Origin: Gemmatimonadota bacterium
Lineage (GTDB): Bacteria > Gemmatimonadota > Gemmatimonadetes > Gemmatimonadales > Gemmatimonadaceae
Assembly: GCA_028287225.1 (NCBI GenBank)
Contig: JAQBPZ010000058.1
Span: 1 to 8,350, forward strand
Direction of reading: 5' to 3'
Length of the DNA: 8,350 nucleotides
A model generated the notes under the pieces. That model made no database searches. It was not told where the DNA came from and saw only the letters and a program-made list of their open reading frames with translations. Below, piece after piece: positions 1-5,631 of the stretch (its first letter is position 1; the number at the start of each line of letters is the position of its first letter). The position numbers and the translations under genes were made by a program.

Positions 1-613
1 GCGCCGGCGTGCTGTCCGCATCCCCGCTCTCCTCGGCCACCGACTCGGCGATCGACGCCCGCGCCAGCGCGAGGGAGTCGCGCGTGGATGCGAGCTCGGA
101 GCGCAGTGCCCGGACCTCCGAGCGCTCGCCGAACAGCTCGGGCGCGCGGATCGCCACGACCACGGAGGCCACGAAGCCCATTGCCAGCGTGGCCGTCAGC
201 GCGAGGACGACGATCGCCGATCGCGCCTGCCAGCGGGCCACCTCGAAGCTGCGCGGCAGCACCGCCGGCGCCGCCGACACGATGAGGACGCGCCACGGGC
301 GCCGCTCCACCGGGACCACGGGGCGTGGCCGGCTCCGCGCCTGCTCGCTCGCCGGCGCGATGGCGAGCGGCGCCGCTGGCCGGGCCGCCGGGATGCCGGC
401 ACGGTCGGACGCGGGCGTATATCGGTTGGCCTGATCCCGGTGCAGCGGCAGGATGCCCGAGCTGCTCCGGCGCGAGGGCGCCGCGCTGGGCACGGGCGCC
501 GGAAGCGCGCTCTCGGCGAGCGGCGCCGCCGGGTGGGGGCCCATGAGCTGCGGGCCCATCGGCTCGGAGCTGATGACTCCGACGTAGCGCGGCGTCCTCC
601 GGGCCGATGTCAT
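1..613 (-). CDS. Membrane-anchored envelope protein, probable M23 peptidoglycan endopeptidase (N-terminal part, truncated by window edge)
   Basis: I read this frame directly on the minus strand: it stays open for 204 codons from ATG at 613 to the window edge. The protein starts with a Pro/Ala/Ser-rich, probably disordered stretch (residues 1-105). A short segment containing PWRVLIV and RSFEVARW (106-128) follows, then one hydrophobic helix (about 132-154), then the charged start of a coiled coil (about 163-192). A cytoplasmic tail, one membrane span and a periplasmic coiled coil is the usual front half of bactofilin-linked M23 metallopeptidases, which cut peptidoglycan cross-links. The catalytic HxxxD/HxH domain would lie outside the window, so the peptidase identity is inferred from architecture and from the bactofilin gene ending 3 bases upstream. 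No Shine-Dalgarno precedes ATG 613; ATG codons 19 and 24 are alternative starts. It could instead be another coiled-coil membrane protein. Confidence 0.62.
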   Translation of the reverse strand, partial: MTSARRTPRYVGVISSEPMGPQLMGPHPAAPLAESALPAPVPSAAPSRRSSSGILPLHRDQANRYTPASDRAGIPAARPAAPLAIAPASEQARSRPRPVVPVERRPWRVLIVSAAPAVLPRSFEVARWQARSAIVVLALTATLAMGFVASVVVAIRAPELFGERSEVRALRSELASTRDSLALARASIAESVAEESGDADSTPA

Positions 614-616
614 GCG

Positions 617-1075
617 CTAGCGCCGCGCGGGCGTGGCCGCGGGCGAGGCGTGGGAATCGTGGCTGGACACGCCGGCCGCCGCGCGGGCGCCGGACGCGGG
701 AACCGGGGACTCGGGCGGACGCATGAGCACGCGGCCGTTCACCACGCCGCCCTCCTGCACCAGCACGCTCTGCGTGACCAGGTCGCCGGTCACGATGGCG
801 GTCGCCTGGAGCTCCACGCGCTCGCTGGCGTGCACCGTTCCGTTCAGCGTCCCGCCGATCACGACCTCGCGTGCGTGGATGTCGCCCGTCATCGTGGCGC
901 CCGCGCCGAGCACCACGACGTCCGCGCGCCGCACGCTGCCGTCCACCCGGCCGTCGATCCGGAGGGAGGCAGCCGATTCCAGGTCGCCGGTGATCGTGGT
1001 GGCCGAGTCGACGAGCGAGAAGCCCGTGGGCGGTGCGACGGCGGCGGGGCGCGAACGCTTCTTCATGAAGCTCAT
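617..1075 (-). CDS. Bactofilin (polymer-forming cytoskeletal protein)
   Basis: The 152-residue product matches the bactofilin (DUF583) family, which forms nucleotide-free beta-helical filaments at the inner face of the cytoplasmic membrane and positions cell-wall enzymes. A short charged N-terminal tail (residues 1-18) leads into a beta-helix core (about 19-116). The core has recurring turns such as TITGDLES, RIDGRVDGSV, MTGDIHA, GTLNGTVHA and VTGDLVTQS, where T/V-x-G-D/N steps mark the helical rungs. An Ala/Pro/Ser-rich C-terminal tail follows. I chose ATG 1075 because AGG lies 8 bases before it; an in-frame GTG at 1084 and an ATG at 1066 are alternatives. The length is typical of the family. 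The gene is co-directional with the probable M23 peptidase and almost certainly in one operon with it, the usual bactofilin arrangement. The non-coding region upstream (1076-1381) probably carries its promoter, but I cannot pick one out. Confidence 0.93.
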   Translation of the reverse strand: MSFMKKRSRPAAVAPPTGFSLVDSATTITGDLESAASLRIDGRVDGSVRRADVVVLGAGATMTGDIHAREVVIGGTLNGTVHASERVELQATAIVTGDLVTQSVLVQEGGVVNGRVLMRPPESPVPASGARAAAGVSSHDSHASPAATPARR

Positions 1076-1381
1076 CTGGAGCACCTGCGTGAAGAGTGAT
1101 CTGAGCGGGCCCGGGCGGGCCGTCCGAGTAATGGACGACTCATGGGCTCGCTAGAAACGCTACCGGGCTCGGCCTTGGCATCCGTGATGATCACCGGTCT
1201 GGCGCGTCTGTCTGGCGCAGGAGAGACGAGCTCATCGGGGCAATACGCGTGTGCGCGGGAGCACCGCTCAGGGCCGTTCTACCGCCTCCGGTGTATCTCC
1301 CGCACGGGCATACGGCACGGGCTCTGCTGTTCTTCGTGACGTCGGTCACTCGACCGACACCCAAAATCTTGGAGGGGAATC
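1076..1381. other. Divergent intergenic region between bactofilin and lipoprotein genes
   Basis: About 300 bases between the leftward bactofilin gene and the rightward lipoprotein gene. Both promoters should lie here, but I see no convincing sigma70 hexamer pair on either strand, so alternative sigma factors are possible. Short open frames inside (for example 1142-1339) have no ribosome binding site and unconvincing composition. The only clear structures are a 6-bp inverted repeat at 1341-1358 and the strong ribosome binding site GGAGG at 1371-1375 belonging to the lipoprotein gene. Confidence 0.6.
1341..1358. repeat. Inverted repeat GTCGGT-N6-ACCGAC upstream of the lipoprotein gene
   Basis: Two perfect 6-bp arms, GTCGGT (1341-1346) and ACCGAC (1353-1358), are separated by 6 bases. 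The repeat ends 12 bases before the GGAGG ribosome binding site. It could be a regulator site or a 5' leader hairpin affecting translation or mRNA stability. Arms this short can occur by chance in GC-rich DNA. Confidence 0.4.
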
Positions 1382-1912
1382 ATGCGCTTGACCGTCAGAA
1401 CGCTCATCATCGCGCCCGCGCTCGTGCTCGCGTCGGCCTGCAGCAAGGACAAGCCGGCGGATCCGGCGCTGAACAACGACCTCGGCCTGGCGGCCCAGGC
1501 GGGCAACCAGCCGCGCCTCGATTCCATCACGGCTGCCGAGCGGCTGAACGCGGCGCCGGTCGCCGCACCCGCGCCGGTCGCAGCCGCCGCGCCGGCCCCC
1601 GTGGCCAAGGCTCCCGTGCGTCACACGACGACGACCACGACGCACCGCTCGACGACCACCCGCAGCGGCGCATCGGGCAACTCCAGCACCTCGTCGGGCA
1701 GCAGCAAGACGACCGTGGCCGTTGAGCCGCGCATCGAGACGCACAAGAACACCAAGCGCGACGCGGCCATCGGCGCGGCGGCGGGCGCGGTGCTGGGCGG
1801 CGTGGTGGGTCACGGCGGCGTGAAGGGCGCGATCATCGGCGGCGCCGCTGGTGGCATCCTGGGCGGCGTGATCGGCAACAACGTGGACGTCCAGAAGAAG
1901 AAGGTTCCGTAA
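1382..1912 (+). CDS. Glycine-zipper lipoprotein, probably outer membrane
   Basis: The product is 176 residues. Residues 1-20 form a lipoprotein signal (basic MRLTVR, hydrophobic core, then LASAC), which would be lipidated on Cys20. Ser at +2 does not match an inner-membrane retention signal, so outer-membrane sorting is expected. Residues 55-79 are Ala/Pro-rich and 81-112 are Thr/Ser/Gly-rich (six Thr in a row at 82-87), which looks like an extended linker. Residues 127-165 are a glycine zipper with repeated GxxxG spacing (AAIGAAAGAVLGGVVG and IIGGAAGGILGGVIG), two short membrane-active helices as in the YMGG and SlyB-like 2TM families. A short basic tail ends the protein. The start is fixed by GGAGG 6 bases before the ATG. 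Such proteins are linked to envelope integrity, but the specific role is unknown. The gene appears monocistronic because a strong promoter follows for the next gene. Confidence 0.85.
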   Translation: MRLTVRTLIIAPALVLASACSKDKPADPALNNDLGLAAQAGNQPRLDSITAAERLNAAPVAAPAPVAAAAPAPVAKAPVRHTTTTTTHRSTTTRSGASGNSSTSSGSSKTTVAVEPRIETHKNTKRDAAIGAAAGAVLGGVVGHGGVKGAIIGGAAGGILGGVIGNNVDVQKKKVP

Positions 1913-1938
1913 CCAGCACGCGCGGCCGGCGAATTCGA

Positions 1939-1967
1939 TTGACACCGTCGGCCGGCGGGGCTAATAT
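1939..1967 (+). promoter_or_regulatory. Strong sigma70-type promoter of rpsU-infA
   Basis: TTGACA (1939-1944, exact consensus) is followed by 17 bases and TAATAT (1962-1967, five of six). Transcription should begin around 1973-1976, giving a leader of about 120 bases before rpsU. A strong constitutive promoter suits a ribosomal protein and initiation factor operon. The 9-mer CGGCCGGCG occurs just before the -35 box (1923-1931) and again in the spacer (1949-1957). Confidence 0.85.
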
Positions 1968-1981
1968 TCGGGGCTGAGCCT

Positions 1982-2010
1982 CCCGGCGTGCGGCCGCATC
2001 GCACGCCGGG
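1982..2010 (+). promoter_or_regulatory. Perfect 11-bp stem-loop in the rpsU leader
   Basis: CCCGGCGTGCG (1982-1992) pairs perfectly with CGCACGCCGGG (2000-2010) across a 7-base loop. It begins about 6-9 bases after the predicted start site, so it sits at the extreme 5' end of the rpsU-infA mRNA. No T-run follows, and the rpsU start is still about 80 bases away. It is therefore more likely a 5' stabilising or regulatory element than the terminator of the upstream gene, although an upstream terminator placed after the promoter cannot be excluded. Confidence 0.6.
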
Positions 2011-2092
2011 CGGCCTGCTCTATTGCCAGTCGTTACCAGTGCAGCATCATTCCGTGCGGGCCCGGCGGACACCACCGAGGAAGGGCGTACTG

Positions 2093-2281
2093 ATGGTCGA
2101 GATTCATCTCGAGGAAAGCGATCGGCTCGATTGGGCGCTCAAGGCGTTCAAGCGCAAGATCGCGAAGGCCGGCATCCTGAAGGACCTCCGGAAGAAGCGC
2201 TACTACGTCAAGCCGAGCGAAGCTCGTCAGCTCAAGGCCGCCGCCGCACGTCGCCGCAGCCGCACCGAGCGGTCGCGCTAG
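2093..2281 (+). CDS. rpsU: Small ribosomal subunit protein bS21
   Basis: The 62-residue product has the S21 layout. A short beta start (MVEIHLEESDRLDWAL) is followed by the basic helix FKRKIAKAGILKDLRKKRYY and the KPSEARQLKAA segment, ending in an Arg-rich tail. S21 is a late-assembling protein of the 30S platform near the anti-Shine-Dalgarno end of 16S rRNA and assists start-site recognition. ATG 2093 is chosen because it begins exactly at the conserved N-terminus and follows a purine-rich GAGGAAGGG. In-frame extension upstream to 1988 would enter the leader stem-loop and is not credible. The gene lies between a near-consensus promoter and infA, 25 bases downstream, with which it is probably co-transcribed. 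Confidence 0.93.
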   Translation: MVEIHLEESDRLDWALKAFKRKIAKAGILKDLRKKRYYVKPSEARQLKAAAARRRSRTERSR

Positions 2282-2306
2282 GCCTTCGGGCTCCGCTACG
2301 TAACGG

Positions 2307-2528
2307 ATGGCGAAAGAAGACGCGATTCAACTTGAAGGCTCGGTCACCGAAGTGCTCCCGAATGCCACCTTTCGGGTGCAGTTGACCAATGGCCACAACG
2401 TGCTTGCGACGCTCGGCGGCAACATGCGCCGCTTCCGCATTCGCGTGCTCGCCGGCGACCGAGTGACGATCGAGGTCTCTCCCTACGACCTCACCCGTGG
2501 ACGGATCACCTTCCGCCACAAGAACTGA
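2307..2528 (+). CDS. infA: Translation initiation factor IF-1
   Basis: The 73-residue product is a single S1-like OB fold of the standard IF-1 length. It opens with MAKEDAIQLEG, continues through the conserved LPNATFRVQLTNGH and the MRRFRIRVLAGDRVTIE core, and closes with SPYDLTRGRITFRHKN. IF-1 binds the 30S A site and works with IF-2 and IF-3 in initiation-complete assembly. The start is certain from the protein, yet there is no good Shine-Dalgarno before it (GTAACGG directly abuts the ATG). Translation may therefore depend on ribosomes arriving from rpsU, 25 bases upstream. infA more often lies in the spc/alpha ribosomal cluster; pairing with rpsU is less usual, and this could be a second copy. 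The transcript probably ends at the stem at 2581-2616. Confidence 0.96.
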   Translation: MAKEDAIQLEGSVTEVLPNATFRVQLTNGHNVLATLGGNMRRFRIRVLAGDRVTIEVSPYDLTRGRITFRHKN

Positions 2529-2580
2529 GCAGCACGGCTGGCCCGCCACTCCACGAGTGGCCGGTCGCGGTATTGCACGA

Positions 2581-2616
2581 AAGGCCACGACCCGGCATCC
2601 CCGGGGTCGTGGCCTT
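2581..2616 (+). terminator. Terminator of the rpsU-infA operon
   Basis: AAGGCCACGACCC (2581-2593) pairs perfectly with GGGTCGTGGCCTT (2604-2616) around a 10-base loop. Allowing one bulged A, the flanking ACGA and TCGT can extend the stem. It starts 52 bases after the infA stop. The following bases (CGTCGTAGTT) are only modestly T-rich, so this is a strong stem with a weak U-tract, as is common in GC-rich genomes. Confidence 0.75.
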
Positions 2617-2626
2617 CGTCGTAGTT

Positions 2627-2636
2627 CCCCCCCCCC
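2627..2636. repeat. Homopolymeric tract of 10 C
   Basis: Ten consecutive C lie between the infA terminator and the protease gene, 132 bases before the protease ATG. Tracts of this length are prone to slippage. No promoter hexamers bracket it convincingly, so a regulatory effect is speculative. Confidence 0.7.
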
Positions 2637-2723
2637 GACGCGGCACGAGGCAACTTTTTCCGCCCCGCGGACATCTAACAGTATGGGCGCCCGGCGCCCG
2701 CTCCCCCTAGATTTCCTGTCGCA

Positions 2724-2739
2724 CGCGCGACTTCGCGCG
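2724..2739 (+). repeat. Short inverted repeat in the protease gene leader
   Basis: CGCGCGA (2724-2730) and TCGCGCG (2733-2739) form a compact hairpin, effectively GCGCG-ACTT-CGCGC, 29 bases before the ATG of the S41 protease. A second near-palindrome, GGGCGCC-C-GGCGCCC, lies at 2685-2699. Both may be leader structures, but GC-rich composition makes short palindromes common. Confidence 0.35.
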
Positions 2740-2768
2740 CTCGACGCCTATTCCAAGAGGTCGTTCGA

Positions 2769-4385
2769 ATGCTTCGTCCACGCACCGCGGCCGTCGCGTC
2801 CCTGTTCCTGCTGCCGATGGTCGCCGGGGGCTTCCTGCTTCAGCAGCGCCCTGCGCGCCCCACCGAGCGGCTCTTCGACCAGGTCCTCTCCATCGTGGCC
2901 ACCCGCTACGTGGACTCGCTCGGCGGCTCCGACATCTTCGCCAAGGCGTCGCATGGTCTGGTCCGCGAGCTGAACGACCCCTACAGCGAGCTGCTGGCAC
3001 CGAAGCAGAGCGAGGAGTTCAATCGCGCGACGGGCGGCCGGTACGGCGGGGTCGGCATGCTGCTCGAGGAGCAGAAGGTCGGCGCAGGCACCAGCGTCGT
3101 CGTGCGCAGCGTGTTCCCGCACACGCCGGCCGAGGAAGGCGGCGTCATGGAAGGCGACCGGATCATGCGCGTCGACTCGCTCACCGCGACCGACGTGAAG
3201 ATCGACCGTGTGTCCGACGCGCTGCGCGGTGTCGTCGGCACCACGGTGAACGTCACCTTCGCGCGGCCCGGCGTCACGGTGCCGGTGAAGCTCGCGTTCA
3301 AGCGCGCCACCATCCACGTGCCGGCCGTCCCCTTCGCGACGATGCTGTCCGACAAGATCGGCTACATCCCGCTGCAGACGTTCAACGAGAACACGGCGGA
3401 CGAAGTGCAGGCGGCCGCCGCCAAGCTCGTCGCCGAAGGTGCGCGAGGCCTCGTGCTCGACCTGCGCGACAACGGCGGCGGCATCGTGGAGCAGGCCCTC
3501 GCCGTCAGCTCGCTCTTCCTCAGGGAGGGGCAGTCCATCGTGAACGTCCGCGCGCGCAACACCGCGGACGAGATCGCGCGAGCGTCCGCCGATCAGCTGA
3601 AGGCCCAGCCGCCCCTCGTCGTCCTCACGGACGGCGGCACGGCGTCGGCGAGCGAGATCGTCGCGGGCGCGCTGCAGGACCACGATCGCGCCCTGGTGCT
3701 CGGCACCACCAGCTTCGGCAAGGGCCTCGTGCAGAGCCTCTTCCCGCTCGAGGGCGGCTACGCCCTCAAGATCACCACGGGCAAGTGGTACACGCCCAGC
3801 GGACGCAGCATCCACCGCGAGCGCACCCTGATGCCCGATGGCCGCCTGGTGGAAGCCAAGCCCGACTCGCTCGAGACCGAGGCCACCAAGAAGTCGCGCC
3901 CCGCGTTCAGCTCCGACGGCGGCCGCACCGTCTACGGCGGCGGCGGCATCACGCCGGACGTCATCGTGCCCGACGACACGCTCGCGACCGCGGAGCAGGA
4001 GTTCCTGCGCTCGCTGGCGCCGAAGGCGCAGGAGTTCGTGACGACGCTCAACCAGTATGCGTTCGAGCTCAAGTCGTCGGCGTCGCCGAGCTTCACGATC
4101 ACGCCGGCGTGGCGCACCGAGATGCGCCGCCGGCTCTCCGCCGCCGGCGTGACCATCGACGCGAAGTACGAGCCGACGGCTACCCGCGTGCTCGACCGTG
4201 AGCTGGACCGCCGCGTGGCGCGCCTCGTGCTCGGCGACGCCGGTGCCAAGCGGCGCGCGCTGCCCGAGGATCACCAGCTGATGCGCGCGATCCAGCTGAT
4301 CTCCGGATCGCGCTCGCAGTCGGCACTCTTCGCCGCGGCCCACGCCGCGGTGCCCACGGCCGGCGCGGCGCGCACGCGTCCCTAG
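2769..4385 (+). CDS. C-terminal processing peptidase, S41 family (CtpA/Prc-like) with PDZ domain
   Basis: The 538-residue serine protease begins with an uncleaved anchor or signal helix (about residues 6-25), so it should act in the periplasm. The helical region 33-80 holds the family motif VRELNDPYSELL (65-76). A PDZ domain spans about 85-170 (GGVGM at 93-97, DRIMRVDS at 130-137). The peptidase core spans about 190-400 and includes IGYIPLQTFNENT, DLRDNGGG (231-238), TASASEIVAGALQD (291-304) and FGKGLVQ (316-322). By family spacing the catalytic residues are Ser293, Lys318 (25 later) and Gln322, all intact. The family degrades or trims proteins from exposed C-termini, including cell-wall hydrolases in some bacteria; the substrate here is unknown. 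About 135 residues beyond the core (404-538) form a helical, basic extension. AGAGG 8 bases before the ATG supports the start. A perfect stem follows at 4407-4439. Confidence 0.95.
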   Translation: MLRPRTAAVASLFLLPMVAGGFLLQQRPARPTERLFDQVLSIVATRYVDSLGGSDIFAKASHGLVRELNDPYSELLAPKQSEEFNRATGGRYGGVGMLLEEQKVGAGTSVVVRSVFPHTPAEEGGVMEGDRIMRVDSLTATDVKIDRVSDALRGVVGTTVNVTFARPGVTVPVKLAFKRATIHVPAVPFATMLSDKIGYIPLQTFNENTADEVQAAAAKLVAEGARGLVLDLRDNGGGIVEQALAVSSLFLREGQSIVNVRARNTADEIARASADQLKAQPPLVVLTDGGTASASEIVAGALQDHDRALVLGTTSFGKGLVQSLFPLEGGYALKITTGKWYTPSGRSIHRERTLMPDGRLVEAKPDSLETEATKKSRPAFSSDGGRTVYGGGGITPDVIVPDDTLATAEQEFLRSLAPKAQEFVTTLNQYAFELKSSASPSFTITPAWRTEMRRRLSAAGVTIDAKYEPTATRVLDRELDRRVARLVLGDAGAKRRALPEDHQLMRAIQLISGSRSQSALFAAAHAAVPTAGAARTRP

Positions 4386-4406
4386 GCTCGTCGCATGAGG
4401 AGAGAT

Positions 4407-4439
4407 GCGGGCCGTTGCGTGCGTGACGCAACGGCCCGC
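4407..4439 (+). terminator. Terminator-like stem after the S41 protease gene
   Basis: GCGGGCCGTTGCGT (4407-4420) and ACGCAACGGCCCGC (4426-4439) form a perfect 14-bp stem with a 5-base loop, 22 bases after the protease stop. There is no T-run after it. The hydrolase ATG follows 29 bases later, so the stem either terminates the protease message or acts as a processing or attenuation structure inside a joint transcript. Confidence 0.65.
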
Positions 4440-4468
4440 GTGACCAGTGCGCCATCCATCGCCTGCAC

Positions 4469-5188
4469 ATGACCGACGCCGATCGTCCGGTGCCCGCACC
4501 GCCCGCCATCACGCCGCACGAGATCGTCGTGCCGCGCACCGCGCGGTACTACACGCTCGGCCCCACGCACGGCTTTCCGCGTGAGCTGTGGATCGTGTGC
4601 CATGGCTACGGGCAGCTGGCCGGTCGCTTCCTGCGCCAGTTCGCCCCCCTCGATGATGGCACGCGCCTCATCGTGGCGCCCGAGGCGCTCTCGCGCTTCT
4701 ACCTCGACCCCATCCCGATGCGCCGGAACGATCCCGCGCCGCGCATCGGCGCCACGTGGATGACGCGCGAAGCGCGCGATGCCGAGATCGGGGACTACGT
4801 GAGCTACCTGGAGCAGGTCGTCACCGAGGTGCGCCATCCGCTGGCCGGCGGCGCCCCGCGCATCGTGGTGCTCGGGTTCTCGCAGGGAACCGCCACCGTG
4901 AGCCGCTGGCTGGCCACGAGCGAGCATCGCGCCGACCAGCTTGTGCTCTGGGCGGGCGGAATCCCCCCCGAGCTCGATCTCGCCGCATGGTCCGCCCGCC
5001 TGCATGGCGCGCCGATCACGCTCGTGGTGGGCGACGCGGACGACATGGTGCCCCCGGCCTCCGTCGCGGCGGAAGCCGAACGGCTCTCCACGGCCGGCGT
5101 CGCATTCGACCTGCTGCGCTTTCCGGGGGGCCACACGATCGACGCCGACACGCTCACGAAGCTCGCGTCGGGATTCGCCGGGCACTGA
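4469..5188 (+). CDS. Alpha/beta hydrolase, phospholipase/carboxylesterase family
   Basis: The 239-residue product has the alpha/beta-hydrolase fold. It carries the oxyanion-side motif WIVCHGYGQLAGRF (41-54), the nucleophile elbow GFSQG with Ser138 (136-140), the acid in GDADDMVPP (probably Asp191) and the base His222 in FPGGHTID. The complete triad and the GFSQG elbow place it with small serine esterases of the phospholipase/carboxylesterase type. These hydrolyse short acyl or thioester bonds in the cytoplasm, and no signal peptide is visible. The first 17 residues are a non-conserved Pro-rich tail. No Shine-Dalgarno precedes ATG 4469, so the start is set by frame and length only. It lies 29 bases after the protease terminator stem, leaving little room for its own promoter, and converges on the Hsp15-like gene. 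The natural substrate is unknown. Its elbow (GFSQG) differs from that of the second hydrolase at 6940 (GFSNG). Confidence 0.88.
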   Translation: MTDADRPVPAPPAITPHEIVVPRTARYYTLGPTHGFPRELWIVCHGYGQLAGRFLRQFAPLDDGTRLIVAPEALSRFYLDPIPMRRNDPAPRIGATWMTREARDAEIGDYVSYLEQVVTEVRHPLAGGAPRIVVLGFSQGTATVSRWLATSEHRADQLVLWAGGIPPELDLAAWSARLHGAPITLVVGDADDMVPPASVAAEAERLSTAGVAFDLLRFPGGHTIDADTLTKLASGFAGH

Positions 5189-5202
5189 GCCGCGCGCGCG
5201 GC
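5189..5202. repeat. 14-bp perfect palindrome between convergent genes
   Basis: GCCGCGCGCGCGGC is its own reverse complement and fills almost the whole gap between the hydrolase stop (5186-5188) and the end of the Hsp15-like gene (5204). As RNA it could form a 5-bp stem with a GCGC loop on either strand. It may serve as a minimal shared transcription end for both genes, though it lacks flanking T-runs. Confidence 0.6.
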
Positions 5203-5203
5203 G

Positions 5204-5626
5204 CTACGGCTTTCGCTGCTCGTCGCGGAAGCGCTCGATCTCGCGCCGGTCGCGCTTCGTGGGCCGCCCCTTTTCCTCGTACACGAACGCCGCGGGCGCC
5301 ATGCGAAGCTGCTCCGCCAGCTTCGCCCGCGCGGCGATGCTGGCCGCGGTCTCCTCGTACAGCGTTGCGGCCACGGTGGCCGGACCGCGCCGCTCGGACA
5401 GCGCCCGCACCGTCACGACGTGCTCGTAGGGGCCGAGGCGGACGCGCACCTCGTCGCCGGCGCCGATCAGCCTGGCCGGCTTCACCCGGTCGCCGTTGAC
5501 CTCCCCCGTGCCGCCGCCGATGGCGTCGGCGGCGAGCGACCGGGTCTTGAAGAACCGTGCGGCCCACAGCCACTTGTCGATGCGGACCCGTCCGGGTCCG
5601 GGATTCTCGTCGTTCGTCGCCGTCAT
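5204..5626 (-). CDS. hslR: S4-domain RNA-binding protein, Hsp15 (HslR)-like
   Basis: The 140-residue product opens with the S4 fold (about residues 14-75). Diagnostic segments are RIDKWLWAARFFKTRSLAADAI (14-36), the GEVNGDRVKPARLIGAGDEV turn, and a basic C-terminus containing KGRPTKRDRREIERFR (119-134). This is the length and layout of Hsp15, a heat-shock protein that in Escherichia coli binds 50S subunits carrying nascent-chain tRNA stalled after premature dissociation and helps recycle them. The ATG at 5626 begins only five bases after a consensus TATAAT, so the mRNA is probably leaderless, and no Shine-Dalgarno exists. The gene is convergent with the hydrolase and divergent from the MarR gene. 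The symbol is by family resemblance; the heat-shock link is not shown here. Confidence 0.88.
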   Translation of the reverse strand: MTATNDENPGPGRVRIDKWLWAARFFKTRSLAADAIGGGTGEVNGDRVKPARLIGAGDEVRVRLGPYEHVVTVRALSERRGPATVAATLYEETAASIAARAKLAEQLRMAPAAFVYEEKGRPTKRDRREIERFRDEQRKP

Positions 5627-5631
5627 GACTC

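Noticed and set aside
440..1099. Plus-strand open frame opposite the bactofilin gene
   Set aside because: Composition is an Arg/His/Gly/Ala shadow; the opposite strand encodes a recognisable bactofilin.
1142..1339. Small plus-strand frame in the divergent intergenic region
   Set aside because: No ribosome binding site, no conserved-looking features and it lies where the promoters must be.
1346..1945. Minus-strand frame opposite the lipoprotein gene
   Set aside because: Its composition is a complement of the Ala/Thr/Gly-rich lipoprotein; the plus strand has a signal peptide, Cys and a strong Shine-Dalgarno.
1982..2010. Reading the rpsU leader stem as the terminator of the lipoprotein gene
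   Set aside because: It lies downstream of the rpsU promoter and has no T-run; termination here would also stop rpsU-infA. Kept as a leader element with the alternative noted.
2748..4499. Very long open frame on the minus strand opposite the S41 protease
   Set aside because: Mirror of a clear protease gene in GC-rich DNA; its translation is rich in Arg, Gly, His and Ala with no recognisable domain, and the plus strand has intact catalytic motifs.
4382..5185. Long minus-strand frame opposite the first hydrolase
   Set aside because: No ribosome binding site or family resemblance; the hydrolase on the plus strand has a full catalytic triad.
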